From assembly GCF_036320965.1 (NCBI RefSeq), contig NC_092235.1, forward strand, positions 7,239,404 through 7,303,403: DNA of 64,000 nt, in the 5' to 3' direction. The notes under the pieces were generated by a model that saw only the letters and a program-made list of their open reading frames with translations, did no database searches and had not been told where the DNA came from. A program made the translations under genes and the position numbers. Positions 29,832 through 40,254 of the stretch are shown here, one piece after another. The first letter of the stretch is position 1, and the number at the start of each line of letters is the position of its first letter. Source of the DNA: Panulirus ornatus (lineage: Eukaryota; Arthropoda; Malacostraca; Decapoda; Palinuridae).

Positions 29832-31921
29832 ACCTGCACTCACCCACCCACCCAGGCTGACCTGCACTCACACCCACCCACCCACCCAGGCTGACCTGCA
29901 CTCACACCCACCCAGGCTGACCTGCACTCACACCCACCCACCCAGGCTGACCTGCACTCACACCCACCCAGGCTGACCTGCACTCACACCCACCCACCCA
30001 GGCTGACCTGCACTCACACCCACCCACCCACCCAGGCTGACCTGCACTCACACCCACCCACCCAGGCTGACCTGCACTCACACCCACCCACCCAGGCTGA
30101 CCTGCACTCACACCCACCCACCCACCCAGGCTGACCTGCACTCACACCCACCCAGGCTGACCTGCACTCACACCCACCCACCCAGGCTGACCTGCACTCA
30201 CACCCACCCAGGCTGACCTGCACTCACACCCACCCAGGCTGACCTGCACTCACACCCACCCACCCACCCACCCAGGCTGACCTGCACTCACACCCACCTA
30301 GGCTGACCTGCACTCACACCCACCCAGGCTGACCTGCACTCACACCCACCCAGGCTGACCTGCACTCACACCCACCCACCCAGGCTGACCTGCACTCACA
30401 CCCACCCACCCACCCAGGCTGACCTGCACTCACACCCACCCACCCACCCAGGCTGACCTGCACTCACACCCACCCAGGCTGACCTGCACTCACACCCACC
30501 CACCCAGGCTGACCTGCACTCACACCCACCCACCCAGGCTGACCTGCACTCACACCCACCCACCCAGGCTGACCTGCACTCACACCCACCCACCCAGGCT
30601 GACCTGCACTCACACCCACCCACCCACCCACCCAGACTGACCTGCACTCACACCCACCCACCCAGGCTGACCTGCACTCACACCCACCCACCCACCCAGG
30701 CTGACCTGCACTCACACCCACCCACCCACCCAGGCTGACCTGCACTCACACCCACCCACCCAGGCTGACCTGCACTCACACCCACCCACCCAGGCTGACC
30801 TGCACTCACACCCACCCACCCACCCACCCAGACTGACCTGCACTCACACCCACCCACCCACCCACCCAGACTGACCTGCACTCACACCCACCCACCCAGG
30901 CTGACCTGCACTCACACCCACCCACCCACCCACCCAGGCTGACCTGCACTCACACCCACCCACCCAGGCTGACCTGCACTCACACCCACCCAGGCTGACC
31001 TGCACTCACACCCACCCAGGCTGACCTGCACTCACACCCACCCAGGCTGACCTGCACTCACACCCACCCAGGCTGACCTGCACTCACACCCACCCACCCA
31101 CCCACCCAGACTGACCTGCACTCACACCCACCCACCCAGGCTGACCTGCACTCACACCCACCCACCCACCCAGGCTGACCTGCACTCACACCCACCCACC
31201 CACCCAGGCTGACCTGCACTCACACCCACCCACCCAGGCTGACCTGCACTCACACCCACCCACCCAGGCTGACCTGCACTCACACCCACCCACCCACCCA
31301 CCCAGACTGACCTGCACTCACACCCACCCACCCACCCACCCAGACTGACCTGCACTCACACCCACCCACCCAGGCTGACCTGCACTCACACCCACCCACC
31401 CACCCACCCAGGCTGACCTGCACTCACACCCACCCACCCAGGCTGACCTGCACTCACACCCACCCAGGCTGACCTGCACTCACACCCACCCAGGCTGACC
31501 TGCACTCACACCCACCCAGGCTGACCTGCACTCACACCCACCCACCCACCCAGGCTGACCTGCACTCACACCCACCCACCCACCCAGGCTGACCTGCACT
31601 CACACCCACCCACCCACCCAGGCTGACCTGCACTCACACCCACCCACCCACCCAGGCTGACCTGCACTCACACCCACCCACCCAGGCTGACCTGCACTCA
31701 CACCCACCCACCCACCCAGGCTGACCTGCACTCACACCCACCCACCCACCCAGGCTGACCTGCACTCACACCCACCCAGGCTGACCTGCACTCACACCCA
31801 CCCACCCAGGCTGACCTGCACTCACACCCACCCACCCACCCACCCAGACTGACCTGCACTCACACCCACCCACCCACCCACCTAAACTGACCTGCACTCA
31901 CACCCACCCACCCACCCACCC
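29832..31921. repeat. Minisatellite: CTGACCTGCACTCACACCCA units with variable CCCA count
   Basis: About 2.1 kb made of a constant block (CTGACCTGCACTCACACC) followed by one to five CACC/CCCA steps and AGG. Unit length varies from about 22 to 38 bases. Higher-order repeats are visible: the run around 30680-30900 recurs almost exactly around 31155-31375. Frames through it (CECRSAWVGG) are artefacts. The G-rich minus strand has repeated GGGTGGGTGGGTGGG. Confidence 0.93.
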
Positions 31922-32130
31922 ACATAACTAACAGCCACCCAGCCAGCCAGCCACCCAGCTAGCCACCCACATAACTAACAGCCAACCACCCACATAACTA
32001 ACAGCCACCCAGCCACCCACCCACATAACTAACAGCCACCCAGCCACCCACCCACATAACTAACAGCCACCCAGCCAGCCAGCCAGCCACCCAGCCACCC
32101 ACACACATAACTAACAGCCACCCAGCCACC
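31921..32130. repeat. CCAGCCACC / CATAACTAACAG tandem repeat
   Basis: Alternating blocks ACATAACTAACAGCCACCCA and runs of CCAGCCAGCC continue from the minisatellite. About six units with variable length. Confidence 0.85.
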
Positions 32131-32239
32131 CAGGGTGAGCCACATAACATGTAGCAGAGGAGGATGGTACAGCTGGTGTAGTAGGTCGACCAGCTGCTCT
32201 CCTTCTGGCAGCTGGTCGTTTTCTGTGATGAGAAAACGT

Positions 32240-32500
32240 TCTCTACTGACGGGCGCCCCGTACAACAGCAGGTCAGGTTGGGCCACAATGCTCTACCCTG
32301 AGCCGGAGCCATTTGACCTGGTCGTGCACGACAACTGCCCCATCCACAGGTGTGGGTGGGTCGGTGGGTGGGTGGGTGGGTGGGTGGGTCGGGGTGTTAA
32401 GGTGTGGTTTGAGCCCCACTGGGCAATGTTGCCCCGCCCACCCAACCAACCTGACCTGACCTGAACCCCACTGAACATGAATCCAGACTTGCCACACCAT
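32240..32500 (+). pseudogene. Tc1/mariner-like (DDE_3) transposase remnant
   Basis: The plus strand reads MLYPEPEPFDLVVHDNCPIH, the typical second-Asp motif of Tc1-like transposases (YPEPxPxxxxxDNCPIHxA). After a GGTGGG-rich interruption (32345-32392) it reads VKVWFEPHWAMLPRPPNQPDL. The following LNPTEHE appears only after a 5-base GACCT duplication shifts the frame, matching the family's PPxSPDLNPIE block. The rest of the transposase and terminal repeats are not seen. It lies between satellite blocks that may have grown into it. Confidence 0.5.
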
Positions 32501-32512
32501 GTCATCACTGAT

Positions 32513-32539
32513 GATGATGACGTCAACACCACATCATGA

Positions 32540-32571
<32 letters not shown>

Positions 32572-32609
32572 CTGATGACGTCAACACCTCCACATCACAC
32601 TTGTTGACG

Positions 32610-32651
<42 letters not shown>

Positions 32652-33615
32652 CTGATGACGTCAACACCACCACATGACACTTGCTGACGTCATGATCATC
32701 ATCATCACTGATGACGTCAACACCACCACATGACACTTGCTGACGTCATGATCATCATCACTGATGACGTCAACACCTCCACATCACACTTGCTGACGTC
32801 ATGATCATCATCATCACTGATGACGTCAACACCACCACATCACACTTGCTGACGTCATGATCATCATCATCACTGATGACGTCAACACCACCACATCATG
32901 ACGTCATCATCATCATCATCACTGATGACGTCAACACCACAACATGACACTTGCTGACGTCATGATCATCATCATCACTGATGACGGCAACACCTCCACA
33001 TCACACTTGCTGACGTCATCATCATCATCATCATCACTGATGACGTCAACACCTCCACATCACACTTGGTGACGTCATCATCATCATCATCACTGATGAC
33101 GTCAACACCACCACATGACACTTGCTGACGTCATGATCATCATCATCACTGATGACGGCAACACCTCCACATCACACTTGCTGACGTCATCATCATCATC
33201 ATCATCACTGATGACGTCAACACCACCACATCACACTTGGTGACGTCATCATCATCATCACTGATGACGTCAACACCACCACATGACACTTGCTGACGTC
33301 ATGATCATCATCACTGATGACGTCAACACCACCACATCATGACGTCATCATCATCATCATCACTGATGATGACGTCAACACCACCACATCATGACGTCAT
33401 GATCATCATCATCATCACTGATGATGACGTCAACACCACCACATCATGACGTCATCATCATCATCATCACTGATGACGTCAACACCACCACATCACACTT
33501 GCTGACGTCATGATCATCATCATCACTGATGATGACGTCAACACCACCACATCATGACGTCATCATCATCATCATCACTGATGACGTCAACACCTCCACA
33601 TCACACTTGTTGACG

Positions 33616-33648
<33 letters not shown>

Positions 33649-34071
33649 GTGATGACGTCAACACCACCACATGACACTTGCTGACGTCATCATCATCATC
33701 ATCACTGATGACGTCAACACCTCCACATCACCCTTGGTGACGTCATCATCATCATCATCACTGATGACGTCAACACCACCACATCATGACGTCATGATCA
33801 TCATCATCATCACTGATGACGTCAACACCACCACATCATGACGTCATGATCATCATCATCATCACTGATGATGACGTCAACACCACCACATCATGACGTC
33901 ATGATCATCATCATCATCACTGATGATGACGTCAACACCACCACATCATGACGTCATGATCATCATCATCACTGATGATGACGTCAACACCACCACATCA
34001 TGACGTCATGATCATCATCATCATCACTGATGATGACGTCAACACCACCACATCATGACGTCATCATCATC
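32513..34071. repeat. Tandem array rich in TGACGTCA (CRE-type) palindromes
   Basis: Units contain (ATC)n, ACTGATGACGTCAACACC and either CTTGCTGACGTCATGATC or CATCATGACGTCATGATC. I count about fifty TGACGTCA octamers by eye in 1.56 kb. The units are of several types (about 35-60 bases) with higher-order rearrangement. Each unit is nearly self-complementary. No gene is inside. Confidence 0.92.
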
Positions 34072-34554
34072 ATCCAGGTCTTGACCCAACGTGACATCTG
34101 CTATACCAAATATATGGCGGGGGCGGGAACACACAATTTGGTGGCTGAGATGTTAGTCGTGTTTTTAGGTCCATTTTGGTGGTTGATTCTAAATATGGCC
34201 TCCTCAGTTTATCATGTCTGGTTATCGAGATATAATGATATGATACCAGTAATTGTTGTGTCACATACAACCATCGTGCATGACAACAAATCATTATTCT
34301 TGCCTTTTTGATCAAGAGAAATGGCTTCATACAAGTAGCATTGGTTTATTTATCATTAAATGATGATGATGATGACATCCACAGATAATGGTGACGAGCC
34401 CAACCTAGAAAGTTATATATCATCATGGTTCATCATGTCCTCACACATGTCACGTTTGTGCTCACCTGACCCACCACAATCACCTGCAATGATCCAGCAC
34501 TGATCCACCATCACATGGGGATCCCAGTGTCCCAGGTATGGGTATCCCAGTGTC

Positions 34555-35430
34555 CCAGGTATGGGTATCCCAGTGTCCCCGGGATCTTTCTTGCATGGTT
34601 CTTAAATCTTGGTGGAATGGTTGAGCCAGTTCCTCACTTAGGTTGTCTGGCCAAGTGGGTGTGGAGGTAATGCACTTTGATGTTCATTTTACAGCCAAGT
34701 TGAGGGAAAGAAGATGGCAGGTTCTCCACTAGTTCAGGGTAGTTATCTGCTTTATGGTGACCAAGACAATTCCTTACAACCACAGTGAACGAAGACCATG
34801 CCTCTGCCTCAACATTGGTCATTGAATCTTGGAAATGTGGGTCTTTCATGAGTTCCATGATTTGTGACCCGTCGACAATACCTGCCTTCACCTTCTCCAT
34901 GATCAGCGCTGGACATTTTCTGCCTGTGTAGTCAAAGCAGAGTGTCCTTCTTTGTTCCAAATCTTCACAAACTGTTTCATTAAACCTAGTTTGATGTGCA
35001 GTGGTGGTACAATGGTCTTATCTCTGTCAACCAAGGGTTCTGCCATTACATTCTTGTCTCCAACCAACATGTTTTCTCTCAGAGACCATTGTTTTCTCAG
35101 CCAGTGCTCATCCTCAGCTCTACTATCCCAGAGACAGATAAAGCAGGGCTACTTGTTGTACCCACTCTGCTGACCCAGGAGAAAAGTCACCATCTTAAGA
35201 TCCACACACATTAACCATTGGTCATGGTGGTATGATATCTTGTGTAAGACCAGGACGATTGTGTCCTGCTGTTCACTCATCATAGTTGAACCACCAATTG
35301 GGAGTGATCCATTTATTGATAATTGCGTTATCTGAAAAACCTGTATCTGCTACAAGGAATTGAAGGTCATAATGTTTGTCAGTGGCGTAAATATACCTAG
35401 ATTCATGTCTAAAATCTGAGATACCAAAAT
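34555..35430 (-). pseudogene. Cc8L18.2-like protein remnant
   Basis: Minus-strand frames read in order: YHHDQWLMCVDLKMV, FLLGQQSGYNK-stop-PCFICLWDS, AEPLVDRD, PPLHIKLGLMKQFVK, then the open 34634-34960 part (CPALIMEKVKAGIVDGSQIM; VVVRNCLGHHKADNYPELVE) and finally FHQDLRTMQERS before a tandem repeat. These are blocks I recall from the multicopy arthropod/cnidarian 'Cc8L18.2-like' family, of unknown function and named after a bracovirus gene. At least two frameshifts and a stop break it. It is probably a dead copy of a mobile or amplified gene. Confidence 0.65.
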
Positions 35431-35448
35431 ATTTTAAAAATTTCCTTC

Positions 35449-35659
<211 letters not shown>

Positions 35660-35670
35660 TTATATTTATT

Positions 35671-36014
35671 ATACTTTGTCGCTGTCTCCCGCGTTTGCGA
35701 GGTAGCGCAAGGAAACAGACGAAAGAAATGGCCCAACCCACCCCATACACATGTATATACATACGTATACACACGCAAATATACATACCTACACAGCTTT
35801 CCATGGCTTACCCCAGACGCTTCACATGCCTTGATTCAATCCACTGACAGCACGTCAACCCCGGTATACCACATCGCTCCAATTCACTCTATTCCTTGCC
35901 CTCCTTTCACCCTCCTGCATGTTCAGGCCCCGATCACACAAAATCTTTTTCACTCCATCTTTCCACCTCCAATTTGGTCTCCCTCTTCTCCTTGTTCCCT
36001 CCACCTCCGACACA
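35671..36014 (-). mobile_element. LINE copy E0: short 3' end fragment
   Basis: Short-type 3' UTR plus the last 50 or so codons of the RT ORF ([20 protein letters not shown]). The 5' truncation falls exactly where the LINE itself has an ATATAT stretch (codons for IYV), so the breakpoint has TA microhomology with the flanking repeat. Confidence 0.85.
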
Positions 36015-36044
36015 TATATATATATATATATTAATTTATTTGTT
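36015..36044. repeat. Short (TA)n between LINE copies E0 and E
   Basis: About 9 TA units followed by TTAATTTATTTGTTT, joining the truncated 5' end of E0 to the 3' tail of E. Confidence 0.85.
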
Positions 36045-37290
36045 TTGCTTTGTCGCTGTCTCCCGCGTTTGCGAGGCAGCGCAAGGAAACAGACGAAAGA
36101 AATGGCACAACCTACCCCCATACACAATGTACACACACACACGCCCACACACGCAAATATGCATACCTATACATCTCAATGTACACATATGTATACACAC
36201 ACAGACACATACATATATACCCATGCACACAATTCACACTGCCTGCCCCTATTCATTCCCATCGCCACCTCGCCACACATGGAATAACATCCCCCTAACC
36301 CCTCATATGTGCGAGGTAGCACTAGGAAAAGACAACAAAGGCCCTATTCGTTCACACTCAGTCTCCAGCTGTCACGCAATAATGCCCGAAACCACAGCTC
36401 CCTTTCCACATCCAGGCCCCACACAACTTTCCATGGTTTACCCCAGACGCTTCACATGCCCTGATTCAATCCACTGACAGCACGTCAACCCCGGTATACC
36501 ACATCGTTCCAATTCACTCTATTCCTTGCCCGCCTTTCACCCTCCTGCATGTTCAGGCCCCGATCACTCAAAATCTTTTTCACTCCATCTCTCCACCTCC
36601 AATTTGGTCTCCCACTTCTCCTCGTTCCCTCCACCTCCGACACATATATCCTCTTGGTCAATCTTTCCTCACTCATTCTCTCCATGTGCCCAAACCATTT
36701 CAAAACACCCTCTTCTGCTCTCTCAACCACGCTCTTTTTATTTCCACACATCTCTCTTACCCTTACATTACTTACTCCATCAAACCACCTCACACTACAC
36801 ATTGTCCTCAAACGTCTTATTTCCAGCACATCCACCCTCCTGCGCACAACTCTATCCATAGCCCACGCCTCGCAACCATACAACATTGTTGGAACCACTA
36901 TTCCTTCAAACATACCCATTTTTGCTTTCCGAGATAATGTTCTCGACTTCCACACATTCTTCAAGGCTCCCAGGATTTTCGCCCCCTCCCCCACCCTATG
37001 ATTCACTTCCGCTTTCATGGTTCCATCCGCTGCCAGATCCACTCCCAGATATCTAAAACACTTTACTTCCTCCAGTTTTTCTCTATTCAAACTTACCTCC
37101 CAATTGACTTGACCCTCAACCCTACTGTACCTAATAACCTTGCTCTTATTCACATTTACTCTTAACTTTCTTCTTTCACACACTTTACCAAACTCAGTCA
37201 CCAGCTTCTGCAGTTTCTCACATGAATCAGCCACCAGCGCTGTATCATCAGCGAACAACAACTGACTCACTTCCCAAGCTCTCTCATCCA
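36045..37290 (-). mobile_element. LINE copy E: long 3' UTR type, 5' truncated
   Basis: Carries the long version of the 3' UTR (36050-36480) with an extra segment of roughly 270 bases absent from copies A-D, and the RT C-terminal half (36485-37290). Truncation falls in the [12 protein letters not shown] region. More substitutions than copies A-D. Confidence 0.85.
36485..37290 (-). pseudogene. RT C-terminal part of LINE copy E
   Basis: An open frame from about [20 protein letters not shown] to the C-terminal SGRPNWRWRDG motif, ending at the stop at 36485. The catalytic Asp pair is present but the rest of RT and the endonuclease are missing. Frame upstream of 37290 is chance sequence and a (GA)n repeat. 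Confidence 0.82.
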
Positions 37291-37331
37291 CAATATATTG
37301 GCTACATTGAATTTCATAATTTCGAATATTT

Positions 37332-37334
<3 letters not shown>

Positions 37335-37412
<78 letters not shown>
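37335..37412. repeat. (GA)n microsatellite
   Basis: About 38 GA units followed by a G-run and an A-run, 45 bases beyond the truncated end of LINE copy E. Confidence 0.93.
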
Positions 37413-37420
<8 letters not shown>

Positions 37421-37649
37421 AAAAAGGAAGGTCAAAAATTCATAGCACACAGGAAAGCTGCTCAGTCGTGGTTATCTCACATGTTTTCACTAACATCGAG
37501 AGTTAAGTAGTACAAATGCCATTTCAAAATGCTTGGGACACTTCAATTTGTTCTTGTATGAAAACAGACAACTGAACCAAGTCAGTCTTCTATATGGTTA
37601 AAACTACTAATGATATTAGAATAACATGCAAATCTAAGATGGATGACTG

Positions 37650-37805
37650 AAAATGGGCCTTGATGGCTAGGCTAAGACCATTTATCGTTGTCCATGATAG
37701 TAAGGATAAGATCATTTATTATTTACCATGATGGCTAGGCTAAGATCATTTATCGTTGTCCATTATAGCTAGGCTAAGATCATTTATCGTTGTCCATGAT
37801 GCAGT
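37650..37805. repeat. Degenerate ~53-bp tandem repeat
   Basis: Three to four units carry GGCTAGGCTAAGA(C/T)CATTTAT and CGTTGTCCATGAT. The surrounding sequence (37500-38030) shows no gene. Confidence 0.7.
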
Positions 37806-38029
37806 CTGGGCCCAGCCCGAGCTGTAGGGGATAGAAGACCTCCAAGATAACACTAGCAAGACTCTAAGAACATTTAAGATCATAAGAACATTATCCAGTT
37901 GTCTTTTACTTATCAGGAAATACGTTTGTATGCAACTCTTAGCTGATAAGAGATGTTTGATCTCTTATCACCCAGAACTCACCACGAGGAGGTGGTTGCA
38001 TGTCGAGTTCCATAATTTTTTCCCGTTTT

Positions 38030-38164
38030 AAATAAATATTTTAATTTCCTCTAAAATAAACGTCTCTCCCGTTTTAAGCTATATAGAAATAATAATTTCC
38101 TCTAAAACAAAGTTCTTTCCCATTACATTAAAAGTAAAATTTCCTCTAAAACAAAGTTTTTATT
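38030..38164 (-). terminator. 3' region of kinase-like gene with AATAAA signal
   Basis: On the minus strand AATAAA lies at 38164-38159, about 29 bases after the TGA stop of the kinase-like gene, a normal place for a poly(A) signal. Beyond it three units of a TTTCCTCTAAAACAAAGTT-type repeat follow (38040-38160). Confidence 0.5.
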
Positions 38165-38192
38165 GTGAGGTAGATAGTTGAGGAAGGGCACC

Positions 38193-39050
38193 TCATTTCC
38201 TGCCCTTCCTCTGGTTCCGTTGGCCTCCTCCTCTGGTACGCCTCCGGCGGACTGACCTCATCACCTTCTTCAGCTCACCAATAATAAGTGGCAGAGCTGG
38301 TCTCTCTGAGGGGTCGCTGTGGGTCGCTGTTTGGTAAAGATCCTGGAGGCTTTCCCGCACACCCTGCTTCCTGACCAGGATGGACACGTGCCTCATTAGA
38401 TGCCCAAAAGAGAAGACGTCACTGGCTGGGGAGACCGGCTTGCGCTCCCTGACCTCAGGGGCCAACCACAGGTCAGGAACATTGTACTCAACGCAGCTTC
38501 CCTTCTTAACGCTCAAGCCGAAGTCGATGATGTGAAACTCTGGCTTCTCACCCATCGTCACCGTCACATTCTCGACCTTGACGTCATTATGGACAATGTT
38601 TTTCTTATGGATTTCCATCAGCCGACGAGCGACCATGATGGCGGACTCGACCAGTTCCTCGTCCGACCGACATGTTCTCATGTACTTATCATAAGGCTGG
38701 CCAGTGTGGCTTAAGATGATCAGTGGGGGGTTGCGGCACACTGCTCGAAGTAGAGGGGCTCCTCCAGCCCCAGCCAGTCTCCTGTGAATGTCGGCTTCAT
38801 CCATAAGACTTTTCGAACTCACTCCGTCCAGAAGGGTTTTGATGACGCAACACGATCCACGGAACAACACCGTTTCAATCTTGGCGTTGCCTCCTCGACC
38901 CACCTCTCTCATGACCACCAGGTCATTTACATCCTTCTGGGTCAACTTTACAACTGGAACGCTCATTTTGACTTCGGCCTGAGGTGCACTTACCAAATTT
39001 TCTTCTTGCCGGAGAGTGTGAGAGGAGATGTTGTCGGTACGGAATCCCAT
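38193..39050 (-). CDS. Single-exon protein kinase-like protein
   Basis: 285 residues from the ATG at 39050 (an upstream TTG in frame is not a eukaryotic start) or 257 from a second ATG at 38966. Kinase landmarks, numbered from the first ATG: glycine-rich loop GRGGNAKI (about 52-58), CVIK with ATP-binding Lys71, helix-C Glu85, catalytic loop NIVHNDVKVEN (Asp156, Asn161; the usual HRD is HND), DFG in IIDFGLS (Asp176), APE in LAPEV and the SDVFSFG helix-F Asp. The catalytic set is complete, so phosphotransfer to Ser/Thr or Tyr is plausible. The C-terminus is very basic (RRRRTRGGGQRNQRKGRK), suggesting nuclear or nucleic-acid association. No intron. It could be a retroposed or lineage-expanded host kinase, or a captured viral kinase. 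Confidence 0.75.
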   Translation of the reverse strand: MGFRTDNISSHTLRQEENLVSAPQAEVKMSVPVVKLTQKDVNDLVVMREVGRGGNAKIETVLFRGSCCVIKTLLDGVSSKSLMDEADIHRRLAGAGGAPLLRAVCRNPPLIILSHTGQPYDKYMRTCRSDEELVESAIMVARRLMEIHKKNIVHNDVKVENVTVTMGEKPEFHIIDFGLSVKKGSCVEYNVPDLWLAPEVRERKPVSPASDVFSFGHLMRHVSILVRKQGVRESLQDLYQTATHSDPSERPALPLIIGELKKVMRSVRRRRTRGGGQRNQRKGRK

Positions 39051-39083
39051 CCTCAAATGATGACACTTCTCTCGCCGCCGGCC

Positions 39084-39090
39084 TTATATA
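39084..39090 (-). promoter_or_regulatory. TATA box of the kinase-like gene
   Basis: TATATAAGG on the minus strand lies 34 bases before the first ATG. A start site about 30 bases downstream would give either a very short leader to the ATG at 39050 or a leader of about 90 bases to the second ATG at 38966. Confidence 0.55.
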
Positions 39091-39096
39091 CCCCTG

Positions 39097-39118
39097 GGTT
39101 ATGTGACGTCACATAACC
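39097..39118. promoter_or_regulatory. 22-bp perfect palindrome with central CRE (TGACGTCA)
   Basis: GGTTATGTGACGTCACATAA followed by CC is identical to its own reverse complement. Its centre TGACGTCA is the consensus site for CREB/ATF and related bZIP dimers. It ends 7 bases upstream of the TATA box, a promoter-proximal position. Confidence 0.65.
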
Positions 39119-39119
39119 A

Positions 39120-39449
39120 GATCTATCCAGATTAAATCCCATACAAATCCGGATATGTAGACGGATTCATTTAGTTTTGTTGCGATCATTATTTGATGAA
39201 ATCTAAAGGTGTCGAAGAAATAGTCAGGCTGGCCAATGGTGTTGAGAGTGTAGTGAAGATGGCTAGAGATGTTGAAGGATCTAAATAGTTTCGATATACC
39301 AATACTTTTTGAATCAATAAATCATTATAAATACTAATAAGACAAAAAACACTTTGACGAAAATTTAGCCATTTTCCAGCTTCGAAATAAAAGGATATGA
39401 GGTAAATGGCTTTTGGGAAATCATTGTTGAATAATAGTTACTTTCTGAG

Positions 39450-39491
<42 letters not shown>

Positions 39492-39500
39492 AACCTAGAG
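39120..39500. other. Upstream of the kinase-like gene; (CA)n near 39452
   Basis: No gene seen. The GTGTAGTGAAGATGGCTAGA core at about 39248 belongs to the TAGTGAAGAT repeat family. A (CA)n run lies at 39452-39488. Confidence 0.45.
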
Positions 39501-39539
39501 AACATAGCATGAAATTAGGGCAATATTGTTCAAATATAT

Positions 39540-39735
39540 TCAGAGAAGTAATTTAAAAGTTTATATAAGAGTGGTTGATGAATGGAATAAGAAGAATGAG
39601 GTCATGGTTAAGGCAGACACCATACATAAATCTTACAAGTTGTATAATAGTACGGAATGTTCTAGAGATTTGGCCTGGCGAGTGTAGACCTCTCTCCTCA
39701 CACAGTAAAAATAGGTAATTACACACTCACAGATT
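39540..39735 (+). mobile_element. Possible C-terminal remnant of another non-LTR RT
   Basis: A broken plus-strand frame reads SVVDEWNKKNEVMVKADTIH then KSYKLYN, like the RVVxxWNxLPxxVVxAxSxxxFKxxLD block at the end of CR1-like and related ORF2 proteins. It is followed by GGCCTGGCGAGTGTAGACCT and TAGGTAATTACACACTCA. A similar sequence at 40450-40505 looks like a second fragment of the same 3' end. Confidence 0.4.
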
Positions 39736-40010
39736 CAGAGGTTATCATGTTGAAGGAGAGGTGAAAACTGAGGATTCAAATCAAAGAACAATAAGAAGCG
39801 TCATGATGAGATGGGAGAGGGAATTGGTGAATTGACAAATATAGTTTAATCTAAAACATGAACGGTAAATCACTTCGACTGAAGAAAGTCAAGTGGAAAA
39901 CATAGAAAATGAAAGACCAAAGAGAAGAATTTTGAACATCTGGGATAACATTTAATGTGAGGAAACACGATTTCACCAAATGAGCTTTAGTTAACGCTTC
40001 TGGTACAGTG

Positions 40011-40013
<3 letters not shown>

Positions 40014-40093
<80 letters not shown>

Positions 40094-40094
40094 T

Positions 40095-40171
<77 letters not shown>
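40014..40171. repeat. (TA)n followed by (GT)n
   Basis: About 37 TA units, a GTACTTA step, then about 38 GT units. Confidence 0.95.
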
Positions 40172-40174
<3 letters not shown>

Positions 40175-40254
40175 TATAAACTTTAAGGCTGGCCGGGGTG
40201 TACTGGTGATGCCTTTGACCTAAAATGTAAGTTCAAGCCCGTAGGCCGACTCTG

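Noticed and set aside
29902..31355. CECRSAWVGG repeat proteins on the minus strand
   Set aside because: Translation of the 2.1-kb minisatellite; frame changes with every unit length change.
38970..39000. A 15-base intron in the kinase-like gene (GTAAGT to CAG on the minus strand)
   Set aside because: The donor matches consensus, but 15 bases is far too short for a spliceosomal intron and the frame is open through it.
39051..39056. Kinase-like start at an in-frame TTG two codons upstream
   Set aside because: TTG is not a normal eukaryotic start; the first ATG is at 39050.
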